Numbered from the stretch's first letter, positions 1 through 9,253 are shown. The stretch is 64,000 bases of DNA from JAABRB01 sp041617635 (GCA_041617635.1 JBFJOO010000013.1:1-64000); one strand, 5' to 3'. Notes: generated from the letters alone by a model not told the origin. Program-made: numbers and translations.

Positions 1-4
1 GCCT

Positions 5-39
5 GGCGTGGTCCGGCGATTTGCCGGACCACGCCTTTT
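5..39 (+). terminator. Intrinsic terminator of an upstream gene
   Basis: A perfect 13-bp inverted repeat (positions 5-17 and 23-35, loop 18-22) is followed directly by four T residues at 36-39. This is the form of a rho-independent terminator on the plus strand. It would end a gene lying left of the window. The next gene starts at 85. Confidence 0.75.
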
Positions 40-84
40 CCCTTCCGGCACCACCCGGCATTCCCCTCCGTTTCACTTCAGGTC

Positions 85-807
85 ATGAGCGCAGTCGAGG
101 CGTCCACCTCCTCCGAGTCAGGGAGCGCAGCGGTGATTTTCGGCGCGACCGGTGCGATCGGCCGCGCACTCGTCACCCAGCTCGACTCCGACTCCCGTTT
201 CGCACGCGTGCTCGGGTATTCACGATCGGGCGACCGCGCCTTCGATCTCTCCGACGAATCGAGCATGGCGGCCGCGGCGGGCGAGATCGCCCGGCTCGGC
301 GTCGAGCTGAGGCTCGCAATCGACGCGACCGGTGCTCTGCACGGTGAAGGCTGCGTCGCGGAGAAAACCTGGCACCAGATCGACCCCCATTCGCTGGCGC
401 GCTCCTTCGCGGTCAACGCGATCGGCCCCGCGCTCGTCATGAAGCACATCCTTCCGCTCCTGCCGCGCTCCGGGAGGAGCGTCTTCGCGACCCTGTCGGC
501 GCGCGTCGGGAGCATCGGCGACAACCGGCTGGGAGGTTGGTACGGATATCGTGCCTCCAAGGCCGCGCTCAACCAGATCGTGCGCACCGCATCGATCGAG
601 CTGGCCCGCAAGCGCCCGCATGCGGTGTGCGTGGCACTCCATCCCGGAACGGTGGACACGCCGCTCTCCGCGCCCTTCGCGAAGGAGGGGCTCGCGGTGC
701 AGCCCCCCGCCGAGGCGGCGGCGCGACTCCTCGGCGTCACCGAGTCACTTCGCCCCGAGCAATCGGGGGGGTTCTTTGATCAAAATGGCGAACCAATTCC
801 CTGGTAG
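85..807 (+). CDS. Short-chain dehydrogenase/reductase (SDR family)
   Basis: 240 residues, the usual size of a classical SDR. The N-terminal nucleotide-binding motif reads GATGAIG (about residues 20-26) and the catalytic Tyr-Lys pair is seen as YRASK around residue 155, with a preceding Ser-rich strand (TLSARVGSIGD). It should be a soluble cytoplasmic NAD(P)-dependent oxidoreductase; the C-factor (CsgA)-like subgroup has this short length, but the substrate cannot be read from the sequence. ATG start with weak upstream AGG. The FeS photolyase follows 65 bases downstream on the same strand, a neighbour arrangement also seen for SDRs in photolyase clusters (inference). Confidence 0.85.
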   Translation: MSAVEASTSSESGSAAVIFGATGAIGRALVTQLDSDSRFARVLGYSRSGDRAFDLSDESSMAAAAGEIARLGVELRLAIDATGALHGEGCVAEKTWHQIDPHSLARSFAVNAIGPALVMKHILPLLPRSGRSVFATLSARVGSIGDNRLGGWYGYRASKAALNQIVRTASIELARKRPHAVCVALHPGTVDTPLSAPFAKEGLAVQPPAEAAARLLGVTESLRPEQSGGFFDQNGEPIPW

Positions 808-872
808 CCGAGCCGCGTGCCGGATGAAGGTGGAGTACTGCCCGGCAGCGTGTCGCCGGAGAGCGCGCGGCC

Positions 873-2438
873 ATGGCATCTAGTCGCGGCAGCGGACGCG
901 GCAAAGTCCGGAATCTGGTGCTCGTTCTAGGCGATCAACTCGACGCCGCGAGCACTGCGTTCGAGGACTTCGACCCGCAGCAGGATCGCGTGCTCATGAT
1001 CGAGGCGAGCGGCGAAGCGCAGCACGTCTGGAGCCACAAGGCGCGCATCGCTCTCTTCCTCTCCGCAATGCGTCATTTCGCGGCCGAATTGCGTGCCCAC
1101 GGGCTTCACGTGGACTACGTGCCGCTTGCCGGGAACCCGCATGCTTCCCTGCTCGACTCCCTGGACGCGAAGATCGTCGCGCTTGCGCCGCAGAAGCTCG
1201 TGCTGGTGGAGCCGGGCGAATGGCGGCTCGAGCGAGGGATCGAGGCGGTTGCCGCACGCCGCGACGTGCCGCTCGCGATTCGCGACGACCTGCACTTCCT
1301 CGTTTCGCGCCACGAGTTCGCGGAGTGGACGAAAGGTCGCAAGGTACTTCTCCTCGAGACGTTCTATCGCTTCGCTCGCCAGCGCACCGGCCACCTGATG
1401 GAGGCCGGAAAACCGGCGGGCGGCGCGTGGAACTACGACCGCGAGAACCGCGGCGCCTTCGGCAAGTCCGGTCCGGGCCGCGTACCCCCGCCGCCGCGAT
1501 TCAAGCCCGACAAGATCACGCGCGATGCGCTCGACGAGGTCGCACGCCGTTTCCCCGATCATCCGGGCTCGCTCGAGCACTTCGGCTGGCCGGTGACGCG
1601 CACGCAAGCGCTCGAGGCGCTCGGCGCGTTCGTCAAGGATCGGCTGCCGTCGTTCGGACGGTACCAGGATGCGATGTGGCGCGGCGAGCCGTTTCTCTAC
1701 CACTCGCTCCTCTCCGCCGCGCTCAACCTGAAGCTGCTCAGCCCGCGCGAGGTGATCGAGGCAGCCATCGCGGCCCTTCGCGCGAAGCGAGCGCCGCTTG
1801 CGGCCGTGGAGGGCTTCGTGCGCCAGATCCTCGGCTGGCGCGAGTTCGTCCGCGGCGTGTACTGGCGGAACATGCCGGCCATGCGAGAGGCGAACCACTT
1901 TCGCCACCGGCGCGCCCTGCCGAAGTGGTACTGGACCGGCGCGACCGCAATGCACTGCATGCGCGAGACGATCGGTCAGACTCTCGACCACGGCTACGCT
2001 CATCACATCCAGCGTCTGATGATCACCGGAATGTTCGGGCTCATCGCCGAGCTCGATCCGAAGCAGGTCGCGGACTGGTATCTCGCGGTCTACGTCGACG
2101 CGGTCGAATGGGTCGAGCTGCCCAACGTGGCCGGGATGGCGCTCTACGCCGATGGCGGCCGCTTCACGACGAAGCCCTACGCCGCAAGCGGCGCCTACGT
2201 CAACCGAATGAGCAACTACTGCGCGGGTTGCCGCTACGATCCGAAGCAGCGCACCGGTGCGAGCGCCTGTCCGATGACCGTCCTGTACTGGAACTTTCTG
2301 GAACGCAACCGGGCCGAGCTCGCCGCGCAGCCCCGAACGGCACTGATGGTGCGCAATCTTGCGCGGCTCTCCGAAACCGAACGCGCGGCGATTCGACGGC
2401 ACGCGCGCACGTTGCTCGCGAACCTGGATTCCCTGTAG
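873..2438 (+). CDS. Iron-sulfur bacterial cryptochrome/photolyase (FeS-BCP, PhrB type)
   Basis: 521 residues. The protein matches the cryptochrome/photolyase-related family whose founding members are Agrobacterium PhrB ((6-4) photolyase) and Rhodobacter CryB. Four cysteines are placed as in that family: one in MHCMRE, then after 88 residues the pair in NYCAGC (spacing 3), then after 13 residues the one in GASACP. In PhrB these four ligate a [4Fe-4S] cluster next to FAD. The N-terminal part (LVLVLGDQLD) is the Rossmann antenna domain that in relatives binds a lumazine chromophore. Expected role is light-driven repair of (6-4) photoproducts or blue-light sensing. ATG start with GGAGAG about 10 bases upstream. 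A separate class I photolyase lies at 55860. Confidence 0.9.
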   Translation: MASSRGSGRGKVRNLVLVLGDQLDAASTAFEDFDPQQDRVLMIEASGEAQHVWSHKARIALFLSAMRHFAAELRAHGLHVDYVPLAGNPHASLLDSLDAKIVALAPQKLVLVEPGEWRLERGIEAVAARRDVPLAIRDDLHFLVSRHEFAEWTKGRKVLLLETFYRFARQRTGHLMEAGKPAGGAWNYDRENRGAFGKSGPGRVPPPPRFKPDKITRDALDEVARRFPDHPGSLEHFGWPVTRTQALEALGAFVKDRLPSFGRYQDAMWRGEPFLYHSLLSAALNLKLLSPREVIEAAIAALRAKRAPLAAVEGFVRQILGWREFVRGVYWRNMPAMREANHFRHRRALPKWYWTGATAMHCMRETIGQTLDHGYAHHIQRLMITGMFGLIAELDPKQVADWYLAVYVDAVEWVELPNVAGMALYADGGRFTTKPYAASGAYVNRMSNYCAGCRYDPKQRTGASACPMTVLYWNFLERNRAELAAQPRTALMVRNLARLSETERAAIRRHARTLLANLDSL

Positions 2439-2459
2439 GGCGGCGCAGCGCGCGCCGGA

Positions 2460-3593
2460 CTAGATGATCCGCTCGCCGAATTTCTTGAGCGCCGGAGCGG
2501 CGATCGTCAGCCCCAGCCCGGGCTGTTCCTTCAGCTTGAGGATGCCGTTCGCGATCTTCGGCGGATCCTCGAAGAGCTCGGCCTGCAGGGGGTCGCGCTC
2601 CGGGTCGGTGAAGGACTCGACGATGCATCCCGCCGGGCTCGCCGCGACGATGTGCGCGTGGATGAAGCAGTCGTGGTGCGGCGCGACCTGCACGTGGTTG
2701 AGCTCGCAGAGCGCCGCGAGCTTGCGGCCCTCGGTGAAGCCGCCCATCATCGTGCAGTCGAACTGCAGGATCTGGATGGCCTGCTCGTCGATGAGCGCGC
2801 GGCAGCCGTAGCTCGTGAGCTCGCTCTCGCCCGCCGAAAGCGGAATGTCGGTCCGCTGCGCGAGCAGCTTCAGCTCGCGGCGGTCGTCGGCCCAGCGCAC
2901 CGGCTCCTCGAGCCAGCGGGGCCGCAGCGGCGCGAGCAGGCGCGCGCCCTCGATCGCGGTAGCGAGGTCCCAGGCGCGGTTGACGTCGATCATCAGGTCC
3001 TTGTCCGGGCCGATCACCTCGCGGACCACCGCCATGCGCGCGATGTCCTCCGCGAGCGGCGCGCCGCCGACCTTGCCCTTGAAGCCCTGGTGGCCCTGCT
3101 CCTTCAGCATCTGCATCTCGTCGCGCAGCTCGGCCATGTCCTTGCCGTCGCGGTAATAGGCGCACGTGACATAGCACGGCACCTCGCTCCGGTAGCCGCC
3201 GAAAAGCCGGTAGAGCGGCAGACCCGCGACCTTCCCGATGATGTCCCACACCGCGATGTCCACCGCGGCGGAGATGCGCACGATCGCCTCGCGCGACCAG
3301 CCTTTCTCGTGCGCGACACGCTGGGAGGTGAGCGCGAAAAGCCGCTCGTAGAGCCGCTCCGGCGCGAGCGGATCGGCACCGACGACGAGCTCGCCGATAC
3401 CCGTGCGGAACGCGTGGATGGCCGCCTCGATCGGCGTGTAGCTCGTGGCGAGCCCAATGCCCTCGACGCCTGCGTCGGTTCTCAGCCGCACGAGAATCTC
3501 GTTGGCCTTCGGCACCTTGAAATGGCTGACCCAGTGCGGCCGGCCCTCGTCCGGCGCGCGCAGGATGTGGACTTCGAGACTCGAGATCTTCAT
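2460..3593 (-). CDS. Mandelate racemase/muconate lactonizing enzyme family protein (sugar-acid dehydratase-like)
   Basis: 377 residues, typical for the enolase superfamily. Visible active-site elements in order: a KGK motif at the end of the second barrel strand, metal ligands Asp in MIDVNRAWD, Glu in WLEEPV and Glu in SAGESE, and a histidine in PHHDCFIHAH, which fits the MR/galactonate-dehydratase type. The enzyme should abstract a proton alpha to a carboxylate in a Mg-dependent dehydration or epimerisation of an acid sugar or related acid. The exact substrate is not readable. It converges on the photolyase gene (21-base gap) and is divergent from the ferredoxin at 3767. Confidence 0.85.
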   Translation of the reverse strand: MKISSLEVHILRAPDEGRPHWVSHFKVPKANEILVRLRTDAGVEGIGLATSYTPIEAAIHAFRTGIGELVVGADPLAPERLYERLFALTSQRVAHEKGWSREAIVRISAAVDIAVWDIIGKVAGLPLYRLFGGYRSEVPCYVTCAYYRDGKDMAELRDEMQMLKEQGHQGFKGKVGGAPLAEDIARMAVVREVIGPDKDLMIDVNRAWDLATAIEGARLLAPLRPRWLEEPVRWADDRRELKLLAQRTDIPLSAGESELTSYGCRALIDEQAIQILQFDCTMMGGFTEGRKLAALCELNHVQVAPHHDCFIHAHIVAASPAGCIVESFTDPERDPLQAELFEDPPKIANGILKLKEQPGLGLTIAAPALKKFGERII

Positions 3594-3712
3594 AACGGAT
3601 CGCCTTGGGAGGCCGCAGGGCTGCGTGCCCGGCGGCGTAGGCTATCACCAATCGCGCGCGGGAAGCCCGGCGAGCGACCGCGGAATCGCGCACGCCCCGG
3701 TATCACGCTGGC

Positions 3713-3718
3713 TATAAT
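3713..3718 (+). promoter_or_regulatory. Candidate -10 box of the ferredoxin-hydrolase-ABC operon
   Basis: A perfect TATAAT stands 49 bases before the ATG at 3767, preceded by TGGC. No good -35 hexamer is seen 16-18 bases upstream. This is one of very few AT-rich hexamers in this stretch, so it is a reasonable promoter candidate only. Confidence 0.35.
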
Positions 3719-3766
3719 TGCAGGTTCGCGCCTTGTGCCGCGTGTCCCGCCGGCGATGACCTCAAC

Positions 3767-4075
3767 ATGAGCTACTATCAGCATCACGTCTTCTTCTGCT
3801 GCAACCAGCGCGAAGCGGGCGAGACCTGCTGCAATGATCGCGGCGCGAAGGACATGCGCGCCTACGCCAAGGATCGCGTCAAGTCCCTCAAGCTGAACGG
3901 CCAGGGCAAGGTGCGCATCAACACCGCCGGCTGCCTCGACCGCTGCGAGGAAGGGCCCGTCGTCGTCGTGTATCCCGAGGAGATCTGGTACACCTACGTC
4001 GACAAGTCCGACATCGACGAGATCATCGAGGAGCACTTGGTGCACGGGCGCATCGTCGAGCGCCTGCGCATATGA
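3767..4075 (+). CDS. Thioredoxin-fold [2Fe-2S] ferredoxin
   Basis: 102 residues. Four cysteines fit the Shethna-type/thioredoxin-like 2Fe-2S ferredoxin pattern: an N-terminal group (FFCCNQREAGETCCND) and a second pair in AGCLDRCEEGP. This family carries one [2Fe-2S] cluster in a thioredoxin fold and acts as a small soluble electron carrier; its partner is not evident here. The stop codon overlaps the start of the alpha/beta hydrolase (ATG at 4072, 4-base overlap), so the two are co-translated, a pairing seen in many betaproteobacteria. Confidence 0.9.
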   Translation: MSYYQHHVFFCCNQREAGETCCNDRGAKDMRAYAKDRVKSLKLNGQGKVRINTAGCLDRCEEGPVVVVYPEEIWYTYVDKSDIDEIIEEHLVHGRIVERLRI

Positions 4076-4719
4076 CGCGAACCCCGCAGGAGCACGTCCT
4101 CATAGCGGGGCCCGCCGGAAAGATCGAAGCAGTCGTCGAGCATCCGGCGGTGTTCCCTGCGGACGGCGTATCGGAAGGCATACGCGGCATCGCGCTGGTC
4201 TGTCACCCGCATCCGCTGTTCGGGGGAACGCTCACCAACAAGGTCGTCGCCACGCTCGCGCGCGCGTTCGTCGAGCTCGGCTACGTCGCGATCCGGCCCA
4301 ATTTTCGCGGCGTCGGCAAGTCGGAGGGAACGCACGACCACGGCGAGGGCGAGACCGAGGACATGCTCGCGGTCGTCGCCTACGCCAAGGACCGCTTTGG
4401 CGAGGTGCCGCTCGCGCTCGCGGGCTTCTCCTTCGGCAGCTACGTGCAGTCGCGTGTCGCGCAGCGCGTGCCTCCGGAGCGGATGGTGCTGGTGGGCACG
4501 GCCACAGGGGACCTCGGCGAGCGGAAGTACACCACCCCGAGCGTGCCGGGCGAAACGATCGTCATCCACGGCGAGGTCGACGATACCGTGCCGCTCGCGC
4601 GCGTGCTCGACTGGGCGCGCCCGCAGGAGCTGCCGGTGATCGTGATTCCCGGCGCCGACCATTTCTTCCATCGGCGGTTGCACATCCTGCGCAACATCGT
4701 GAAGGGGAGCTGGCACTGA
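4072..4719 (+). CDS. Alpha/beta hydrolase
   Basis: 215 residues. The oxyanion region is HPHPLFGG, the nucleophile elbow is GFSFGS (Ser), the acid is probably in HGEVDDTVP and the histidine in PGADHFFH. This is the dienelactone-hydrolase-like COG2945 group of small cytoplasmic esterases, of unknown substrate. It starts inside the ferredoxin stop codon and is followed after 14 bases by the ABC transporter ATPase, so the four genes 3767-6487 look like one operon. Confidence 0.85.
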   Translation: MTRTPQEHVLIAGPAGKIEAVVEHPAVFPADGVSEGIRGIALVCHPHPLFGGTLTNKVVATLARAFVELGYVAIRPNFRGVGKSEGTHDHGEGETEDMLAVVAYAKDRFGEVPLALAGFSFGSYVQSRVAQRVPPERMVLVGTATGDLGERKYTTPSVPGETIVIHGEVDDTVPLARVLDWARPQELPVIVIPGADHFFHRRLHILRNIVKGSWH

Positions 4720-4733
4720 ACGATCCGCGCCCG

Positions 4734-5684
4734 GTGATCGCGCGCGATACCGCAGCCGGTGCACGCGCCGACGGCACGGTGCTCGACGTGCGCGGCCTGC
4801 GCAAGTCGTACGGCGCGCAGGAGGTGCTCGCGGGCGTCGATTTCGCCCTCCGGCGCGGCGAGTGCTTCGGCCTGCTCGGGCCAAACGGCGCGGGCAAGAC
4901 GACCACGCTGCGCCTCGCGCTCGGCCTCATCTCCCCGGACGCCGGCGCGATCGAGGTGCTGGGCGAGCCTGTCCCGGCGCGCGGGCGCGAGGCGCGCATG
5001 CGGATCGGCGTCGTCCCGCAGATGGACAACCTCGATCCCGATTTCACGGTGGTCGAAAACCTGCAGGTATACGGTCGCTACTTCGGCATCCGCGACGACG
5101 TGCTGCGCGTTCGCATTCCGGGCCTCGTGGACTTTGCCGGGCTTGCCGGCCGCGCCGACTCGCCGATCGCCACGCTCTCGGGGGGGATGAAGCGCCGGCT
5201 CACGCTGGCGCGCGCGCTGATCAACGACCCGGACGTGGTGTTCATGGACGAGCCGACGACCGGGCTCGATCCGCAGGCGCGCCACCTGATCTGGGAGCGG
5301 TTGCGCCGCCTCACCGCGCAGGGCAAAACGATCTTGCTCACTACGCACTTCATGGAGGAGGCCGAGCGGCTCTGCAACCGGCTGGTGATCATGGATCGCG
5401 GCCGGATCATCGCCGAGGGCGCGCCGCGCGAGCTCGTGCGCCGGCACATCGAGCGCCACGTGATCGAGGTGCACGGCGACGGCACGGACACCTGGACGGA
5501 GCGCACGGGCCGCGCGCTCGCGAGCCGCATCGAGCGGGCCGGCGACACCGTCTTCTGCTACGCGACCGAAGACGCGGCGCTGCTCGCGAGCCTGGAGCGC
5601 GAGCCGGAGCTGCGCTACCTGCACCGACCCGCGAACCTCGAGGACGTGTTTCTCAAGCTGACGGGACGAGAACTGCGGGACTAG
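4734..5684 (+). CDS. ABC exporter ATP-binding protein (NodI-like)
   Basis: 316 residues. Walker A GPNGAGKTTT, signature LSGGMKRR, Walker B VVFMDEPTTGLDP, and the switch His in LLTTHFMEEAE. The length and the C-terminal extension after the nucleotide-binding domain match the NodI/DRA subfamily that energises drug or lipo-oligosaccharide export. GTG start chosen 14 bases after the hydrolase stop; no strong ribosome site is visible and an upstream in-frame start inside the hydrolase end is possible. The permease follows 11 bases downstream. Confidence 0.9.
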   Translation: MIARDTAAGARADGTVLDVRGLRKSYGAQEVLAGVDFALRRGECFGLLGPNGAGKTTTLRLALGLISPDAGAIEVLGEPVPARGREARMRIGVVPQMDNLDPDFTVVENLQVYGRYFGIRDDVLRVRIPGLVDFAGLAGRADSPIATLSGGMKRRLTLARALINDPDVVFMDEPTTGLDPQARHLIWERLRRLTAQGKTILLTTHFMEEAERLCNRLVIMDRGRIIAEGAPRELVRRHIERHVIEVHGDGTDTWTERTGRALASRIERAGDTVFCYATEDAALLASLEREPELRYLHRPANLEDVFLKLTGRELRD

Positions 5685-5695
5685 GATCCGATGCG

Positions 5696-6487
5696 ATGAT
5701 CTCGACCGCCCTGACGCTCTCGCCGCCGCGCCTCTCGTGGCGCTTCACGGCCGTCTGGCGCCGCATGTTCCTCGTCTGGCAGAAGCTCGCGGTGCCCTCG
5801 ATGCTCGGCAACCTGGCCGATCCGATGATCTACATGCTCGGCTTCGGCTACGGCCTCGGCAAGCTGCTCCCCGAAGTGGCGGGCGTGCCTTACATCGTGT
5901 TCCTCGCAGCCGGGACGGTGTGCTTCTCGACCATGAACAGCGCGACCTTCGAGACTCTCTACTCCTCCTTTTCGCGCATGCAGGTGCAGCGCAGCTGGGA
6001 CGCGATGCTGAACGCGCCGCTCGCGCTGGAAGACGTCGTGCTCGGCGAATGCACGTGGGCGGCGAGCAAGTCGTTCCTCTCCGGGATCGCGATCCTGCTG
6101 GTCGCCGCGGCGCTCGGGCTGCTCGAGAGCTGGCTCGCGCTCTGGGTCCTGCCGCTCATTCCGCTGATCGGATTCGCGTTCAGTGCGCTCGGGCTCGTCG
6201 TGACGGCAGTCTCGCCGTCGTACGATTTCTTCATGTACTACTTCACGCTGTTCATCACGCCGATGGCGATGCTCTCCGGGGTCTTTTTCCCGGTCGACCA
6301 GCTGCCCGCAGGGATCCAGATCGTTTCCCACGTTCTGCCGCTCACCCACGCCACCTCGCTCGTGCGGCCGCTCTTGCTCGGCGAGATTCCTCCGGACATC
6401 GCGCTGCACCTGGCGGTGCTGATCGCCTATGGCGCAGTAGCCTTCTACGTTGCGCTCGTCCTGTTCCGCCGCCGGTTGCTCTCCTAG
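5696..6487 (+). CDS. ABC-2 type exporter permease (NodJ-like)
   Basis: 263 residues with about six hydrophobic helices, the standard length of NodJ-type permeases. The conserved ABC-2 features include the early NLADPMIYMLGFGYGLG segment and GVFFPVDQLP before the last helices. It forms the membrane half of the exporter with the ATPase encoded immediately upstream. The ATG at 5696 is chosen because the ATG five bases earlier is out of frame and stops at once. The substrate is unknown; nothing nearby indicates nodulation. Confidence 0.9.
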   Translation: MISTALTLSPPRLSWRFTAVWRRMFLVWQKLAVPSMLGNLADPMIYMLGFGYGLGKLLPEVAGVPYIVFLAAGTVCFSTMNSATFETLYSSFSRMQVQRSWDAMLNAPLALEDVVLGECTWAASKSFLSGIAILLVAAALGLLESWLALWVLPLIPLIGFAFSALGLVVTAVSPSYDFFMYYFTLFITPMAMLSGVFFPVDQLPAGIQIVSHVLPLTHATSLVRPLLLGEIPPDIALHLAVLIAYGAVAFYVALVLFRRRLLS

Positions 6488-6641
6488 TGTCGCGTTGCGG
6501 AGGTATCTTGTCGAAAAACCGCGCCGCAAGCGCCAGGTCGATTTTTCTCGAGGCACTTCAGTTGCCGCACGCGTACGCACCTTCGAGCGCCGACAACAGA
6601 GCCCGTGGCCCTCGAGCTACCTCCGGAAGGCGACACTAGCC

Positions 6642-7061
6642 ATGCTCTGGATCAAGGCCCTGCACATCATCTTCATGGTCACTTGGTTCGCCGGCCTCTT
6701 CTATCTCCCGCGCCTCTTCGTGTACCACGCGCTCGCCGACCCGGCGGACGGCACGAGCATCGCGCGCTTCAAGGTGATGGAGCGCAAGCTCTACTTCGGC
6801 ATCATGACGCCGGGCGCGGTCCTGACGATCGCGTTCGGGACCTGGCTCTGGCTCGGCTACGGCTTCGAGGGCGGTTGGCTCTGGGCGAAGCTCGCGGTGG
6901 TGGCGGCGATGATCGTCTACCACCTGTGGTGCGGCAAGCTGGTGCAGGACTTCAAGGCGGATCGGAACACCCGGTCGCACGTGTGGTTCCGCTGGTTCAA
7001 CGAGGTGCCGGTGCTCTTCCTCTTCGTCGCGGTGATCCTCGTCGTCGTGAAACCATTCTAG
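6642..7061 (+). CDS. hemJ: HemJ-type protoporphyrinogen IX oxidase / CopD-like membrane protein
   Basis: 139 residues with four predicted membrane helices. The N-terminal histidine in MLWIKALHIIFMVTWF and the arginine in YLPRLFVYH match conserved heme-ligand/active positions of HemJ (UPF0093), which oxidises protoporphyrinogen IX in the inner membrane in bacteria without HemG or HemY. ATG at 6642 chosen since the upstream in-frame extension is not protein-like. The C-terminal half is duplicated in decayed form at 10018-10164 (listed separately). Confidence 0.8.
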   Translation: MLWIKALHIIFMVTWFAGLFYLPRLFVYHALADPADGTSIARFKVMERKLYFGIMTPGAVLTIAFGTWLWLGYGFEGGWLWAKLAVVAAMIVYHLWCGKLVQDFKADRNTRSHVWFRWFNEVPVLFLFVAVILVVVKPF

Positions 7062-7264
7062 CCCGCGGGCGTCGACCATCCACGCGGGCAGTGTCTTGCC
7101 CTTGGCGAGCGGTGCAACGCGGGACTTCAGGTCATTGGGGAGACGGCGGGTAGGGCGGGCCAGGATCAGCTCGGGTGAATATGCGCCGGTTATGCAGGAG
7201 GTGACCATTGCGCATGGATCGGCAATGCCATCGCGGCGGAGAATGGCACCAGGAGGTGCGGCCC

Positions 7265-7471
7265 ATGGTCCCCACGAGCTTGATGCTCATCGTTTCCGGA
7301 ATCGTCTGCATTTTGCTAACCTTCTATGCAATTCGCCAGATAAGGCCGCGCGCAGGAGAACCCGAAGCGGCATGGACGGCCTCGGACGCGCTCAGCACCA
7401 CTGTCATCCTGGTTCTGATGACTCTGTTCATCGCCGGCGTCGGTTTGATTCTGAAGGGCATCCTCGACTGA
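7265..7471 (+). CDS. Small two-helix membrane protein, unknown function
   Basis: 68 residues. The start is set by a strong ribosome site AGGAGG at 7251-7256, eight bases before ATG. Two hydrophobic segments, about residues 4-21 and 45-66, flank a polar loop rich in charged residues (RQIRPRAGEPEAAW). I do not recognise a family. It sits between hemJ and the KdpD-like kinase, 204 bases before the latter. It could be a regulator or accessory peptide of a membrane complex, but nothing in the sequence proves that. Confidence 0.6.
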   Translation: MVPTSLMLIVSGIVCILLTFYAIRQIRPRAGEPEAAWTASDALSTTVILVLMTLFIAGVGLILKGILD

Positions 7472-7675
7472 GGATCCGGAGCGCAGACGGCGCACCGCCC
7501 GGGCAGAGGCGCAGGCCGGCTGCGCGGGCTCTCGGGGGCCCGCAACCGCCAGGACGGTTCGAGCCTCGGGGCCGGGCCGCTTAGGACCGCATTCCTTTTT
7601 CCGCTCGGCCGCGACCGGGCGCTTGACCCGCCACATCCTGCGCGGGCACGATCCGTTGCGCGCCGGACTCGTCCG
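7472..7675. other. Intergenic stretch before the KdpD-like kinase
   Basis: 204 bases without a convincing gene. I looked for a 5' remnant of a longer kdpD (the missing KdpD/Usp domains) and see none. No clear promoter, terminator or repeat. Confidence 0.4.
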
Positions 7676-9253
7676 ATGCGCAAGTTCCGGGCCGCGGCGA
7701 TCGTGGGAGAATCCTCGTCATCGGCGGCTCTCGCTCCGGGCGTCACCGATGGTGGTTCCTTGCGCCTTGCCCCCTACCTGAAGAGCACTTTGACCGTCGC
7801 GGTGGTCGGCGTGGCCGCACACGTGCTGACGCTCTTCGTGCCGCTGCCGCACGTGCCGGTGCTGTTCCTTGCCGCAGTGGTCATCAGTGCCGCCCGCTGG
7901 GGGCTCGGGCCGTCGCTGCTCGCCGCCTTTCTGAGCGTCGTCGCCGGCAGCTACTTCTTCTACTCACCGATCTACAGCTTCCACGTCGCCAACCCGCAGG
8001 ATCTCGTTGACCTTGCGATGTTCATTATCGTGGCGGCGCTGACGAGCCGTCTTGCCGCAGGGGTGCGCGCCCAGGCCCTCGAGGCGAAGCGCGGTCAGGC
8101 CGTGATCGGCGGGTTGCATGCCTTCAGCGAGCGCCTGGCGGCAAGCGCCGCCCCTGCTGATCTCAGCGCGTCGATCCTGGAGCATCTCGCACCCGTGATC
8201 GGCCGGCCGATTCATCTCCTGCTGCCCGACACCGCGGGTCTCGCCGTCGCGGCGTCGGACAGCAGCGCGAACCCGCCACCCGCGGAGGTTCTCGCCGCGG
8301 CCGATCGCGTGATGACCGGACGTGAGGCGGCGGCGCTCCCGGGCTGGCGCATCGCGCCACTGCCGACCGCGCAAGGCGTGGTGGGTGTGGTCGTGGCCCG
8401 ACAGCCGCAAACGGGGCCCGTTTCGCCGTTCGACGCGGACTATGCCAAGGCGCTCCTCGCGCAGGCGGCGCAGGCGATCGAGCGGGCGCGCCTGAGCCGG
8501 GAGATCGCCGATGCTCGCGTCAAGGCGCAGGGCGAGGCGTTGCGCGAAGCGTTGATCAATTCCGTGTCGCACGACCTGCAGACGCCACTCGCGGCAATCC
8601 TCGGTTCTGCCACGGTGCTCGAGTCCCTCGGTGATGCGGGTGACCCGGGCGCACAGCGCGAGTTGGTGACGACGATCCGTGAAGAGGCCGAGCGGCTCGG
8701 AAGCTATATCGGCAACGTTCTCGATCTGACGCGCATTCGCTCTGGCCAGATCGCGCCTCGCCTGGAGCTGGTCGAGTTGTCGGATATCATAAACGGCGCA
8801 TTGCGTCGCAGAGAGAAGGTGCTCGCTGGCCACTTGCTGCACGTGGAACTGCCGCCCGATCTCCCGATGCTGCAGCTCGACCTGTTCCTGATGGAGCATG
8901 CGGTCATGAACGTGCTTGATAATGCGGCGAAGTACTCGCCGGGAGGCTCGCGGGTCAGCATCGTCGCGTCGGAGCAGGAAGGCGAGGTCGTGCTGGACAT
9001 CGCCGACTGCGGCAGCGGCGTACCCGCGGAGGACCTCGAGCGGGTCTTCGACGCCTTCTACCGTGGTAATGCGCACGCCGGCGCGGCGGCCGGCAGTGGC
9101 CTCGGCCTCGCAATCTGCCGTGCATTCGTGACGGCGAATGGAGGCTCCGCGACGATGATCAGCGCCGGGAGTGGGCGAGGCGCAACGGTGCGCCTGCGCA
9201 TTCCGGTCCCGGCGGGTGCTGACGCGACGGTGGATCCGACGACCGATGAATGA
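7676..9253 (+). CDS. KdpD-like sensor histidine kinase, lacking the N-terminal KdpD/Usp domains
   Basis: 525 residues, compared with about 900 for full KdpD. Order: short N-terminus, DUF4118-type membrane bundle of closely spaced helices (about residues 35-125), GAF-like region (about 145-270), dimerisation helix with the phospho-acceptor His in SVSHDLQTPLAAILG (about 300), and ATPase domain with N box NVLDNAAKYSPGG, G1 DCGSGVP and G2 SGLGLAI. It phosphorylates the regulator encoded next (ATG overlaps this stop). Without the ATP-binding N-terminal region used by KdpD for K+ sensing, and without kdpFABC in the window, its signal is uncertain. Confidence 0.9.
   Translation: MRKFRAAAIVGESSSSAALAPGVTDGGSLRLAPYLKSTLTVAVVGVAAHVLTLFVPLPHVPVLFLAAVVISAARWGLGPSLLAAFLSVVAGSYFFYSPIYSFHVANPQDLVDLAMFIIVAALTSRLAAGVRAQALEAKRGQAVIGGLHAFSERLAASAAPADLSASILEHLAPVIGRPIHLLLPDTAGLAVAASDSSANPPPAEVLAAADRVMTGREAAALPGWRIAPLPTAQGVVGVVVARQPQTGPVSPFDADYAKALLAQAAQAIERARLSREIADARVKAQGEALREALINSVSHDLQTPLAAILGSATVLESLGDAGDPGAQRELVTTIREEAERLGSYIGNVLDLTRIRSGQIAPRLELVELSDIINGALRRREKVLAGHLLHVELPPDLPMLQLDLFLMEHAVMNVLDNAAKYSPGGSRVSIVASEQEGEVVLDIADCGSGVPAEDLERVFDAFYRGNAHAGAAAGSGLGLAICRAFVTANGGSATMISAGSGRGATVRLRIPVPAGADATVDPTTDE

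Noticed and set aside
4734..6487. Possible nodulation genes because of similarity to NodI/NodJ
   Set aside because: The similarity is at the level of the transporter class only. No nodABC or nod boxes are near.
7062..7208. Protein-like minus-strand stretch after hemJ (reads ...GAYSPELILARPTRR...)
   Set aside because: It has no ribosome site, runs on into the antisense of hemJ with no stop, and I recognise no family. It could be the remnant of a lost gene but the evidence is too weak to list it.
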